Position numbers and translations under genes: made by a program
The notes under the pieces: model-generated
What the model was told of the DNA's origin: nothing
Database searches by the model: none
Seen by the model: the letters and a program-made list of their open reading frames with translations, nothing else
NCBI GenBank assembly: GCA_017860725.1
Contig: JAGDMX010000167.1
Location: 1 to 10,884, forward strand
DNA length: 10,884 bases
Origin: Chloroflexota bacterium
GTDB lineage: Bacteria; Chloroflexota; Anaerolineae; Anaerolineales; UBA4823
Direction: 5' to 3'
In this document: one piece after another, positions 1 through 6,465 of the stretch
Layout of the letters: each line of letters begins with the position of its first letter
Position numbering within the stretch: the first letter of the stretch is position 1

Positions 1-376
1 TGACCGGCGCCGGGAATTGGGCGTTCCCAGCCAGTTGAGAGTCTATCCCGCTCCAGGGGCCACCGGTTGGAGCAGGTGCCCCACCCTGTACAGGCACGTT
101 GGTCGATCCCGTACAGATACGTGCCCCGGTATCATCTACTCCTGGGATGCAGCTCGATTGATATATGAACGGTAATCCCTCCCGGCCTCCGATAAAGCCG
201 TAGGTATACACCGCATTGCCATCTGCCATCTCCACGTAACCGTCGGTAGCGTACAGGTTGTACACCACCGTGGCTGCCTGAGCCTGGGCCACCTGGGTTT
301 GCGCCGGGCCGATCGCCAGTCCCGCCATCAAAAAGAAGAAAATGGTAAAGATCATTATTTTGCGAAGTAAAGTCAT
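1..376 (-). CDS. Secreted multicopper oxidase, N-terminal part (cut by window edge)
   Basis: Only the first 125 codons are present. The start is ATG at 376-374, preceded by a strong Shine-Dalgarno (AGGAGG, complement of 381-386) at normal spacing. The protein opens with a signal peptide: basic MTLLRK, a hydrophobic core at residues 7-23, and an Ala/Gln-rich segment with likely cleavage near residues 30-36, so it is exported. The mature start, ATDGYVEMADGNAVYTYGF (residues 43-61), and the later GNAQFPAPV (117-125) resemble the first cupredoxin domain of laccase-like multicopper oxidases, where the (Q)xPAP/PGP segment comes just before the first copper-binding strand. The copper ligands (HxH motifs) would lie beyond the window, so the family is inferred. 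There is an insert with two cysteines (residues 76 and 88) between these segments. It lies downstream of the two-component genes on the same strand but 371 nt away, with a possible promoter of its own. Confidence 0.62.
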   Translation of the reverse strand, partial: MTLLRKIMIFTIFFFLMAGLAIGPAQTQVAQAQAATVVYNLYATDGYVEMADGNAVYTYGFIGGREGLPFIYQSSCIPGVDDTGARICTGSTNVPVQGGAPAPTGGPWSGIDSQLAGNAQFPAPV

Positions 377-512
377 TGCATCCTCCTCACCTGGCTGCCG
401 GGCTACGCCCGTGCAGCTTTTTGGAATTCCATACGCTCCGTGATGGTTTTCAGGCGCCTCCTCTCTGGCCTCGCTGGACCAACCGTAATCAGGGATCAAA
501 TGAACAAGCTGA

Positions 513-541
513 CGATAAATCTGGCAGTTTGATTTTGTCAA
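513..541 (-). promoter_or_regulatory. Candidate promoter for the multicopper oxidase
   Basis: Reading the minus strand, a perfect TTGACA (541-536) is followed after 16-17 nt by an AT-rich TTTATCG stretch (519-513) that could act as a poor -10. It would give a leader of roughly 130 nt before the ATG at 376. The -35 is ideal but the -10 is weak, so this is tentative. Confidence 0.3.
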
Positions 542-658
542 CCTGCGACGCTCTGCGCGGGACAGTTCCCCCTGAATCGGGGGCCACGCCCAAACGATTC
601 TCAAGTTAATGATAAATTAATCAGCCGCTCTGGGATAGCGTAAGAATTAAGGAATTTT

Positions 659-679
659 CCTCCGTAGTTTCTACGGAGG
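659..679. terminator. Perfect 9-bp hairpin downstream of the response regulator
   Basis: CCTCCGTAG (659-667) and CTACGGAGG (671-679) pair perfectly around a TTT loop. It lies about 70-90 nt past the response-regulator stop, where a terminator would be expected. Neither strand has a T-run directly after the stem, so it is not a classic intrinsic terminator. It may instead be a transcript-end stabiliser or an operator. Confidence 0.4.
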
Positions 680-747
680 GAGAGAGGAATTCAATGGCTT
701 AGTGAGTAAAAATGGATAGATATTCCGGAGATTTTATTATTGAAGGC

Positions 748-1380
748 TCAAGTGATGCCATTCTCGGCGGCATAGCGCACCAGGTCCACCCGGCTGTGCA
801 GATCCAGCTTAGTCATCAGGTTGGCACGATGCGATTCGACAGTGCGGACGCTGAGCGTCAGCTCCTCGGCAATCTGGCGGTTGGTATAGCCCTTGACCAG
901 CAGGCGCAGCACATCACGCTCACGCAGGGTCAGGGTCGCTTCGGTAGGCCGGCGTGCCGGTGATTTTTGCTCCGCGAGCAGAGCGCGCGTCATGGCGGGG
1001 TGAACGTAGATTGCCCCATTGGCTACGGCGCGGATGGCTTCGATCAGCTCGGTTTCCACCGCCCGCTTGAGAATGTAGCCGGAAGCGCCTGCCAGGATGG
1101 CTTCGCGCAGCAGGCTGGTATCCTCATGAATGGTTAGCAGCAGGATGCGCAGCTCCGGGAACTGGCTGGCCAGCAGGCGGGTGACCTCAATGCCGCTCAT
1201 GCCAGGCATACTGATGTCGAGCAGGACGACGTCAGGCTGCAAGCGGGCAGCCTGTTTCAGCCCTTCGCCCCCATCCGCCGCCTCCCCCACGACTTCCAGA
1301 TCGGCTTCTGAGTTGAGCAAGGCGCGCAGCCCGGCCCGCAGAACCCCATGATCGTCAACGATCAGGATCCGGATCGCCAT
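748..1380 (-). CDS. NarL/FixJ-family response regulator
   Basis: A DNA-binding response regulator of 210 residues, the usual NarL/FixJ length. The receiver domain (about 1-120) shows the acidic pair D9-D10, phospho-acceptor Asp55 in DVVLLDISMPG, the conserved Thr in LLLT and Lys in GYILKR. The C-terminal LuxR-type helix-turn-helix (about 147-205) contains LTLRERDVLRLLVKGYTNRQ and a recognition helix SVRTVESHRANL. The start chosen is ATG at 1380 because GAGGTG (1390-1385) lies 4 nt upstream; an in-frame ATG at 1395 would add five residues outside the fold and has no comparable site. It overlaps the 3' end of the kinase gene by 26 nt, so the two are probably translationally coupled partners. 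Its target is unknown; the oxidase downstream and the divergent carotenoid operon are both plausible. Confidence 0.93.
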   Translation of the reverse strand: MAIRILIVDDHGVLRAGLRALLNSEADLEVVGEAADGGEGLKQAARLQPDVVLLDISMPGMSGIEVTRLLASQFPELRILLLTIHEDTSLLREAILAGASGYILKRAVETELIEAIRAVANGAIYVHPAMTRALLAEQKSPARRPTEATLTLRERDVLRLLVKGYTNRQIAEELTLSVRTVESHRANLMTKLDLHSRVDLVRYAAENGIT

Positions 1381-3817
1381 ACGGCACCTCAACATAGATG
1401 GTCGTGCCTTCGCCGGGCTGCACTTCGATTACCAGCTTGCCCCCCAGCATTTCGGCACGTTCACGCATCCCGAACAGTCCCAAACTCTGATTGTTCAACG
1501 GTCGCTGCGGGTCAAAACCATCGCCATTATCTTCGACGATTGCCACGATGCTATCCACACGCTGTTCCAGCAGAACCTCTACCCGGCTGGCATTGGCATG
1601 GCGCACTACATTGGTCAGTGCTTCCTGCACAATGCGGTATAGATTGACCTCAATCTCAGCCGGTAGGCGTGAATCCAGGTTGAGGACGACCAGTTGTACC
1701 TGCAAACCGTGCCGGGCGCCCAGGTCCTCCAGATGCTGCTGTAATGCGGCTTTCAATCCCAGATGGTCCAGGCTGGCCGGGCGTAGATCCATCGCCAGGC
1801 GGTGTAATTCCTCCAGCACGCTTTCCACCTGGCTCTTCAGATCGGCAGTAGTTTCACGCACTGCCTGTGGGTCGGAGGTCTGGCGTTCCAGCAGGCTCAA
1901 ACCCAGCTTGAGGGAGGTCAGAGCTTGGCCGGTCTCGTCATGCAGCTCGCGAGCAATATAACGGCGCTCGCTCTCCTGAACTTCCACCAGGCGATGCGAG
2001 AGTGAGAGCAGGCGCTCTCGCCCGGCGCGCACCTGCTCGAACAGCCAGGCATTCTGCACGATGACTGCCGCCTGCCCCACCAGGGTTTCCGCCAGGCGCT
2101 GGTGCTCCAAAGAGAAACAATCCGGCCGGATTTTATCCAGGGAACATAGACCGATGACGGTCCCACCGGCAACCAGGGGAATTCCCAGCCAGCAGCGGAT
2201 ATGCTCCCAGCCAGGCCGCTGCGCCCAGTCAGGGTCAGTGTCCGTATCCGAGATCAAAATGCTATGCTGTTTCTTTAGTATATCGCGCACATAGTAGTCC
2301 GTCTGAGTATCCAGACTGTGCTGCAGAACCATTGCCGGGTCGGTAAAACGCTCGTAGCCGCGGGTGGCATAGACATGGAAGATACCCTGATCCTGGGCCA
2401 GGTAGATGGCAGCACTGTCATAGGTGACCAGGCGATCCAGATACTCAAGCAAGGTCTGCAATACATGATCCAGGTTCAGGGATTGGGTCAGGGCCTGGCC
2501 GGCTGCCGACATCACCTCGGCGACTTGTCGTAACCGTTGCTCGGTTTCGTAAAGCCGGGCGTTTTTCAGCGCCAGCCCGGCGTGGATCGCAAAAGCTTGC
2601 AAAGGAGCCGCCACCGCCGGGGTAAAATAGCCAACCTGATCGCTGAACAGGATGATCATGCCGGCAACCTGGTTGTCATTCAACAATGGTGCCGCGGCGT
2701 AAGCCTGAACCCATTCCAGGCCAGGGATATCCAGTCGCTCCGGATCGGCGGAACTGTCGTCGACAATGAATGGTCTCTTTGTCCTCGACATTTTCTTTAC
2801 TAGGTGGAAAGCATCCAACGGAAGGGTTGTTTCCAGCAATGACGCCAGTTGGGGGATTTCCTGGAGTCCACGCTGGCGCACCACCCGGGCCGAATTCCCC
2901 TCAACCATAATTAGCAACGCCGCCTGGCTGGGAATTGCCGATAGAGTCTGCTCCAGAATGCGATCCAATACTTCATCCAGGTCCAGGCTGGTACTGGTTA
3001 CCAAGGCCGCCTGGAACAACCCTTCAGCCAGCTCGCGCTGAGCATGCTCTGCCCGGCTCAAGGCCAACAGACTCTGGTTGACCTGCTCCAGCTCTCCCCG
3101 GGCTTGGGACAACTCGGTGATATCAATCGCCAGCTCCAGCACCACCTGCTGGCCGTCGACATCGGTGAAGGGATAGTTGTAGGTTTGGAAGGTGCGCCCA
3201 TCGCCATGCTGGCGCTCCCAGTGCTGTGGTTGCAGGCTTTTAATAATCTCTGGTGTCCGGCAATCCGGGCACGGATCACTGCGCCCGCGTACCAACTGGT
3301 AACACAGGTGACCTTGCGGGTCGCCATAATATTCCTTAAACAGGCGATTGGCATAGCGAATACTGCAATCGGGCGCTTTCAAGTAAACCAGCGCAGGCAG
3401 TCCGTCCATCAACGCGAACAGCCGCTGGCGCTCGATTTCCAGGGCATTTTCGGCCTGTTTGCGAGGTGTGATATCTTGCTTGATGGCGATAAAATGAGTG
3501 ATACGGCCGCTTTCATCTCGCACCGGGGTAATGGTCTGTTCCTCGGTGTACAGGCTGCCGTCTTTGCGGCGGTTGACGGTCTCGCCATGCCAGATTTCTC
3601 CCGCCAGGATGGTGCGCCACATGTCCTGGTAAAAACCTGATGAATGCTGACCGGATTTAAATATGCGCGGATTCTGCCCGACCAACTCTTCCAGTCCGTA
3701 GCCGGTCAGGCGCGCAGCCGCGGGATTAGCCCACTCAATCAAACCGAGGCGATTCATGATCAGGATACCGTTGGCGGCGGCTTGCAAGGCTGCGGTTTGC
3801 AGTGCAGGTAAGTCCAA
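1355..3817 (-). CDS. Soluble PAS-PAS-GAF-GAF sensor histidine kinase, NarX/DegS type
   Basis: A cytoplasmic sensor kinase with no membrane segment. Numbering is from TTG at 3829. Domains: PAS with PAC (about 10-123), second PAS (133-240), a coiled coil (240-270), GAF (280-425), GAF (445-600), HisKA_3 dimerisation domain (618-690) with phospho-acceptor His630 in ARELHDETGQA, and HATPase_c (730-818) with N-box EALTNVVRHAN, G1 box EDNGDGFDP and G2 box GLFGMRERAEMLGG. All catalytic motifs are intact. The second PAS has a cysteine set (C176, C187, C190; spacing C-x10-C-x2-C), which could bind metal or sense redox state. No ATG start exists. TTG at 3817 is preferred because GGGAGGT (3827-3821) stands just before it; TTG at 3829 would overlap that site. 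It probably phosphorylates the overlapping response regulator. The signal is unknown. Confidence 0.93.
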   Translation of the reverse strand: MDLPALQTAALQAAANGILIMNRLGLIEWANPAAARLTGYGLEELVGQNPRIFKSGQHSSGFYQDMWRTILAGEIWHGETVNRRKDGSLYTEEQTITPVRDESGRITHFIAIKQDITPRKQAENALEIERQRLFALMDGLPALVYLKAPDCSIRYANRLFKEYYGDPQGHLCYQLVRGRSDPCPDCRTPEIIKSLQPQHWERQHGDGRTFQTYNYPFTDVDGQQVVLELAIDITELSQARGELEQVNQSLLALSRAEHAQRELAEGLFQAALVTSTSLDLDEVLDRILEQTLSAIPSQAALLIMVEGNSARVVRQRGLQEIPQLASLLETTLPLDAFHLVKKMSRTKRPFIVDDSSADPERLDIPGLEWVQAYAAAPLLNDNQVAGMIILFSDQVGYFTPAVAAPLQAFAIHAGLALKNARLYETEQRLRQVAEVMSAAGQALTQSLNLDHVLQTLLEYLDRLVTYDSAAIYLAQDQGIFHVYATRGYERFTDPAMVLQHSLDTQTDYYVRDILKKQHSILISDTDTDPDWAQRPGWEHIRCWLGIPLVAGGTVIGLCSLDKIRPDCFSLEHQRLAETLVGQAAVIVQNAWLFEQVRAGRERLLSLSHRLVEVQESERRYIARELHDETGQALTSLKLGLSLLERQTSDPQAVRETTADLKSQVESVLEELHRLAMDLRPASLDHLGLKAALQQHLEDLGARHGLQVQLVVLNLDSRLPAEIEVNLYRIVQEALTNVVRHANASRVEVLLEQRVDSIVAIVEDNGDGFDPQRPLNNQSLGLFGMRERAEMLGGKLVIEVQPGEGTTIYVEVPYGDPDPDR

Positions 3818-3849
3818 GTGACCTCCCAAAATCTGTCTGCGACAAGCAA

Positions 3850-3858
3850 ATTATATCA
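3850..3858 (-). promoter_or_regulatory. Extended -10 promoter of the histidine kinase
   Basis: On the minus strand a perfect TATAAT (3855-3850) is preceded by TGA (3858-3856), giving the extended -10 pattern TGnTATAAT. No good -35 is seen, as is common for extended -10 promoters. Transcription would start near 3843, leaving about 25 nt before the TTG start, enough for the GGGAGGT ribosome site. Confidence 0.55.
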
Positions 3859-3921
3859 GGTTCAATCATTCATCAGGACATCTCAATTTGGCCAAATCGA
3901 CCTAATTCGTGTACATATTAT

Positions 3922-3954
3922 GCATATATTAATGATACAATACATATACAATCT
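3922..3954 (+). promoter_or_regulatory. Three 11-bp direct repeats, candidate CarH/LitR-type operator
   Basis: Read in consecutive 11-nt units (3922-3932, 3933-3943, 3944-3954) the sequence repeats an ATAyAwT core at the same place in each unit; the last two share ATACAAT exactly 11 nt apart (3935 and 3946). The repeats cover the -35 region of the rightward promoter. CarH, the B12-dependent light-sensing MerR-family repressor of carotenoid genes, is known to bind three 11-bp direct repeats around the -35 region. The link here rests on this layout only. No CarH gene is in the window, and AT-rich DNA makes chance repeats likely. Confidence 0.35.
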
Positions 3955-3962
3955 GGTATAAT
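3934..3962 (+). promoter_or_regulatory. Promoter of the carotenoid operon (extended -10)
   Basis: A perfect TATAAT (3957-3962) is preceded by TGG (3954-3956), forming TGnTATAAT. Seventeen nt upstream is GATACA (3934-3939), a 3-of-6 match to TTGACA and itself part of the direct repeats. Transcription would begin near 3969, leaving a leader of about 75 nt before crtI. A GTATA-N5-TATAC inverted repeat (3956-3970) overlaps the -10 and start point. Confidence 0.6.
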
Positions 3963-3997
3963 TAATATACATCCTTTACCTAGTGTTAACAAAAGAC

Positions 3998-4051
3998 ATG
4001 ATAGAATTGCGGCGTTGTAAGGAGAAACTGGCAGGGATCGCCCATGAGTAG
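3998..4051 (+). CDS. Possible 17-codon leader peptide before crtI
   Basis: ATG at 3998 opens a 17-residue frame (MIELRRCKEKLAGIAHE) that ends with TAG at 4049-4051, overlapping the crtI start by 8 nt. Its own ribosome site is poor. A strong TAAGGAG (4018-4024) lies inside it, about 19 nt before the crtI ATG. A ribosome ending here could re-start on crtI. It may equally be a chance frame. Confidence 0.2.
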   Translation: MIELRRCKEKLAGIAHE

Positions 4052-4940
4052 TAAGCACGAGCACGTGATTGTGATTGGCGCGGGCTTGGGGGGGTTGGCA
4101 ACGGCACTGCGCTTACAATTCGCCGGTTTCCAGGTAACCGTCCTGGAGAAACTGGCGCGCCCGGGCGGCAGAAGCAATGTGATTGAAGAGCAGGGCTTTC
4201 GTGTCGACACCGGTCCGACGCTCCTGTTGATGAAAGATACCTTCGAGGAAACCTATCGAGCCGTGGGTCAGGACTTGCAGCAGCGGTTGAAGCTCATCCA
4301 GCTTGACCCGCATTACCGCATCTACTATCACGATGGTACCTACCTGGATCTGTTTGCCAACATGGCGCAACTGGCCCAAGAGGTGGAACGCCTCGAACCC
4401 GGGAGCCGGGAGCGCCTGTTCCGTTTCTTGGGTGCAGGGGCCAAAAAGTATGAACTTGCGATGGATTTTGTCGTGCGTAACTATACTCGCATCACCGACC
4501 TGGCTAACCCCAGCGCGTTGACCCGCCTGATGCAAACCCGAGCGTACGAGAACATGTATAGGCAGGTATCGAAATACTTTAATGGCAGTGATAAGCTCGC
4601 CAAGGCTTTTACCTTTCATTCTATGTTTTTAGGACTTTCACCCTACGACTCGCTAGCGATGTACAGTATGATCACCTATGCCGATATGGCACTGGGCATG
4701 TGGTTCCCGATGGGAGGAATCTACAGCGTGGTCGAGGATATGGTCAGGCTGGGCCAGGAGCTTGGTTTTGAGTTGCGTACTAACTCCCCCGTTCAGGAAA
4801 TACTGGTCGAGAGTGGCAAGGTGAGCGGAATACGGCTGCAATCCGGCGAACAACTTTTATCTCCAACGCTGATCTGCCATACACCTACCGGGGACTGGTT
4901 AATGACCACCACCGCAAAGACTACTCCAATCAACGGCTAG
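4044..4940 (+). CDS. crtI: Phytoene desaturase CrtI, N-terminal part (frameshifted gene)
   Basis: First part of a CrtI-type phytoene desaturase, a FAD enzyme at the membrane that converts phytoene to lycopene. The FAD-binding fold is clear: VIVIGAGLGGLATALRL (residues 9-25, GxGxxG), then EKLARPGGRS and the conserved DTGPTLL segment; LGLSPYDSLAMYSM and FPMGGIYSVVEDM also match the family. Homology holds to about residue 271 (near 4856). After that this frame reads unrelated residues and stops at 4940, while the expected continuation ISNADLPYTYR lies in the -1 frame from 4859. The two parts together give about 499 residues, a normal CrtI length, so this was one gene. The start is ATG at 4044; the nearest ribosome site (AGGGA, 4033-4037) is weak. 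It is the first gene of the carotenoid operon. As written, the product would lack the C-terminal FAD and substrate parts and is unlikely to be active. Confidence 0.85.
   Translation: MSSKHEHVIVIGAGLGGLATALRLQFAGFQVTVLEKLARPGGRSNVIEEQGFRVDTGPTLLLMKDTFEETYRAVGQDLQQRLKLIQLDPHYRIYYHDGTYLDLFANMAQLAQEVERLEPGSRERLFRFLGAGAKKYELAMDFVVRNYTRITDLANPSALTRLMQTRAYENMYRQVSKYFNGSDKLAKAFTFHSMFLGLSPYDSLAMYSMITYADMALGMWFPMGGIYSVVEDMVRLGQELGFELRTNSPVQEILVESGKVSGIRLQSGEQLLSPTLICHTPTGDWLMTTTAKTTPING
4848..4866 (+). other. crtI: Frameshift site inside crtI
   Basis: In the N-terminal frame the bases read E-Q-L-L-S-P (from 4848). In the -1 frame they read F-I-S-N-A-D (from 4856), the start of the highly conserved (I/V)xNADLPY motif. 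The switch happens at the run CTTTTAT (4854-4860). Restoring one T would join the frames as GEQLFISNADLPY. From memory of the family, four or so more residues (an xADxV segment) usually stand between the GE-L turn and NADLP, so a deletion of 13 nt (3n+1) fits at least as well as a one-base loss. Confidence 0.8.
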
Positions 4941-4945
4941 AGCGG

Positions 4946-5539
4946 ATGAGCTACTCTTGCTCCGGTTACTTGCTGTACCTGGGTATCGATAAGACCTACC
5001 CACACCTGCGCCACCAAGCCCTTTACTTTTCGGAGGATTACAGGGCTAACTTGGAGGCAATCTTCGCCAGCAAAACCATCCCAGAAGAGCCTTCTTTTCA
5101 CTTGAATATCCCTACCGTCACCGATCCCAGCCTGGCGCCTCCCGGTCATACGCTGATGTACATTTTAGCACCCATGCCAAACCTGCGTGCCAATGGGGGT
5201 TCACCAATTGACTGGGATCGTGCCGCTCCAATGGTAAGGGAGAAGCTGATCGCACAGCTCGAGCGGATTGTAGACCCAGATCTGCGCCAACATATCGTCT
5301 GGGAGCGCCAATACCGACCGACCGACTTTTTATCCGACTTTAATGCCAGCTATGGCACTGCCTTCGGCTCATTATCGATGAATTTCTTCCAGGCTACGTA
5401 TTTTCGCCCACATAATAAATCGCATGACATCGACGGACTATACTTTGTTGGACAAGGCACTTATCCGGGGATCGGAATGCCGATGGTGATGATCTCCTCC
5501 AAATTGGTCACAGAAAGGATTCTGCAGGAATGGCATTAA
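4946..5539 (+). CDS. crtI: Phytoene desaturase CrtI, C-terminal part (frameshifted gene)
   Basis: Second part of the same CrtI gene. Recognisable family sequence begins upstream of this ATG, at 4859 (ISNADLPYTYRG), and continues without a stop to 5539. It includes YSCSGYLLYLGID, LAPMPNL, and the C-terminal FAD signature GLYFVGQGTYPGIGMPMVMI (all well conserved) followed by SSKLVTERI. ATG 4946 is simply the first start codon in this frame; it lies 5 nt after the stop of the N-terminal part, so coupled re-initiation could make a separate 197-residue fragment, but it would lack the NADLP segment. The well-kept sequence on both sides suggests the lesion is recent or is a sequence error. The 3' end overlaps crtB by 10 nt. 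Confidence 0.83.
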   Translation: MSYSCSGYLLYLGIDKTYPHLRHQALYFSEDYRANLEAIFASKTIPEEPSFHLNIPTVTDPSLAPPGHTLMYILAPMPNLRANGGSPIDWDRAAPMVREKLIAQLERIVDPDLRQHIVWERQYRPTDFLSDFNASYGTAFGSLSMNFFQATYFRPHNKSHDIDGLYFVGQGTYPGIGMPMVMISSKLVTERILQEWH

Positions 5540-6465
5540 AGCAGCCGGCTGAGAATCTGATTGGAACTGCCATACAGCAATCGATCGAGGCGCGAGCCTA
5601 TGCCACCCCGGCAGATTACACCTACTGTCGCCAGGTAATGCGCCGCGCCAGTAAAAATTATTCGTTTGCCAGCCGTTTCCTGCCCCAGGAAAAGCTGCCT
5701 CACGTGGAAGCCTTGTATGCCCTGATGCGTGTTGGCGACGATCGTGTCGATATCTCGCACGAGGGGTTTGTGACCGCACGCGCCGCCATCGAAGATTGGG
5801 AACAGGCTTACTGGCGCGCTTTCGAGACGGGAATAAGCTCGCACCCGGTCATGCGCGCTTACCTGAACACCTCCCTCAAATTCGGCATCCCAGAAGAGAC
5901 GATCGCACCTTACTTCCGGGCGATGAAGGAAGACTTGACGATCAAGCGTTTCCCGACCTTTGAGCACTTGATGCACTACATGGAAGGCAGCGCATTGACC
6001 GTCGGCAGGGCCATGACCTATATCCTGGAGGTAAAGCCTCCCTATACAATCAAAGATGCTATACCAGGTGCCGATAGTCTTTCAATGGCTATGCAGCTGA
6101 GCAATTTTTGGCGGGATATCGACCAGGATTGGCGACTCGGGCGGGTCTATCTCCCACAGGAGGATATGGAGCAATTCGGCGTACAGGAAGCCGACCTGGC
6201 TGAGCGCCGTGTCACATCCCAATTTATCGATCTGCTTGAATTCGAGATGGAGCGAACGGAGCGTTATTACGAGCATGCCTGTAGCTGTGTGAAAATGCTG
6301 GCGAGTGGGCAGTGGGGAGTTATGAGCGGTCTGGAGATATATCGCGCCATTCTTACGGCTATCCGCCGTAATCACTACGATGTTTTTACTCAGCGCGCTG
6401 GTGCCAACACTGTGCAAAAAGCGGGTCTGGTCGTGAAATCCTACTGGCGAGCAAGAAGCTCATGA
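5530..6465 (+). CDS. crtB: Phytoene synthase
   Basis: Condenses two geranylgeranyl diphosphate molecules to 15-cis-phytoene, the first committed carotenoid step, at the inner face of the membrane. At 311 residues it has the usual CrtB length. The trans-isoprenyl diphosphate synthase (head-to-head) fold shows both Mg-binding acidic motifs: DDRVD (residues 70-74) after the ALYALMR helix, and DIDQD (196-200) in QLSNFWRDIDQDWRLGRVYL; this second region matches the family signature ending GRVYLP. NYSFASRFLP (43-52) is the typical N-terminal substrate-site motif. The second acidic motif has the form D-x3-D, as in phytoene synthases. The ATG at 5530 follows GCAGGA and overlaps the end of crtI by 10 nt, so the two are coupled. 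The gene appears intact. Squalene-synthase-type enzymes are the main alternative, but the crtI/crtY neighbours decide for CrtB. Confidence 0.95.
   Translation: MALKQPAENLIGTAIQQSIEARAYATPADYTYCRQVMRRASKNYSFASRFLPQEKLPHVEALYALMRVGDDRVDISHEGFVTARAAIEDWEQAYWRAFETGISSHPVMRAYLNTSLKFGIPEETIAPYFRAMKEDLTIKRFPTFEHLMHYMEGSALTVGRAMTYILEVKPPYTIKDAIPGADSLSMAMQLSNFWRDIDQDWRLGRVYLPQEDMEQFGVQEADLAERRVTSQFIDLLEFEMERTERYYEHACSCVKMLASGQWGVMSGLEIYRAILTAIRRNHYDVFTQRAGANTVQKAGLVVKSYWRARSS

Larger units (their letters stand above)
377..747. other. 371-nt intergenic region between response regulator and multicopper oxidase
   Basis: I see no convincing gene here on either strand. It is the long 5' leader of the oxidase gene. 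It holds a perfect 9-bp hairpin (659-679), a small GC hairpin (CCCCC at 568-572 paired with GGGGG at 579-583), a TTGACA -35-like box read leftwards (541-536), and the oxidase ribosome binding site (381-386). It could carry terminator, promoter and leader functions, but none is certain. Confidence 0.5.
3830..4043. promoter_or_regulatory. Divergent AT-rich control region between kinase and carotenoid operon
   Basis: A 214-nt region clearly richer in A+T than its surroundings, lying between two head-to-head transcription units. It holds an extended -10 promoter in each direction, three 11-bp-spaced repeats (3922-3954), a GTATA-N5-TATAC inverted repeat (3956-3970) and a 17-codon leader reading frame (3998-4051). 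Factors bound here could affect both the kinase and the carotenoid genes. Confidence 0.7.

Noticed and set aside
376..609. Rightward 77-codon open frame
   Set aside because: It starts on the bases complementary to the oxidase start codon, has no ribosome site and a composition unlike a real protein; the region fits a leader of the leftward gene better.
3044..3640. Rightward 198-codon open frame
   Set aside because: It lies wholly antisense to the PAS and GAF coding part of the histidine kinase, has no ribosome site and its protein resembles no family; it is a shadow of a GC-rich gene.
4113..4619. Leftward 168-codon open frame
   Set aside because: Antisense to the clearly conserved N-terminal half of crtI; no recognisable protein features.
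4848..4866. Programmed -1 ribosomal frameshift in crtI
   Set aside because: The zero-frame codons CTT TTA do not form a standard slippery heptamer (P-site re-pairing from CTT to ACT is poor), no clear stem or pseudoknot follows, and CrtI is not known to use recoding. The short spacing also suggests lost bases.
4946..5539. Genuine two-subunit desaturase made from separate genes
   Set aside because: The C-terminal frame's conserved sequence starts upstream of any start codon (at 4859), so a separate protein from ATG 4946 would lack part of the conserved core.
5536..5976. Leftward 146-codon open frame
   Set aside because: Antisense to crtB across its first catalytic motif; no independent support.
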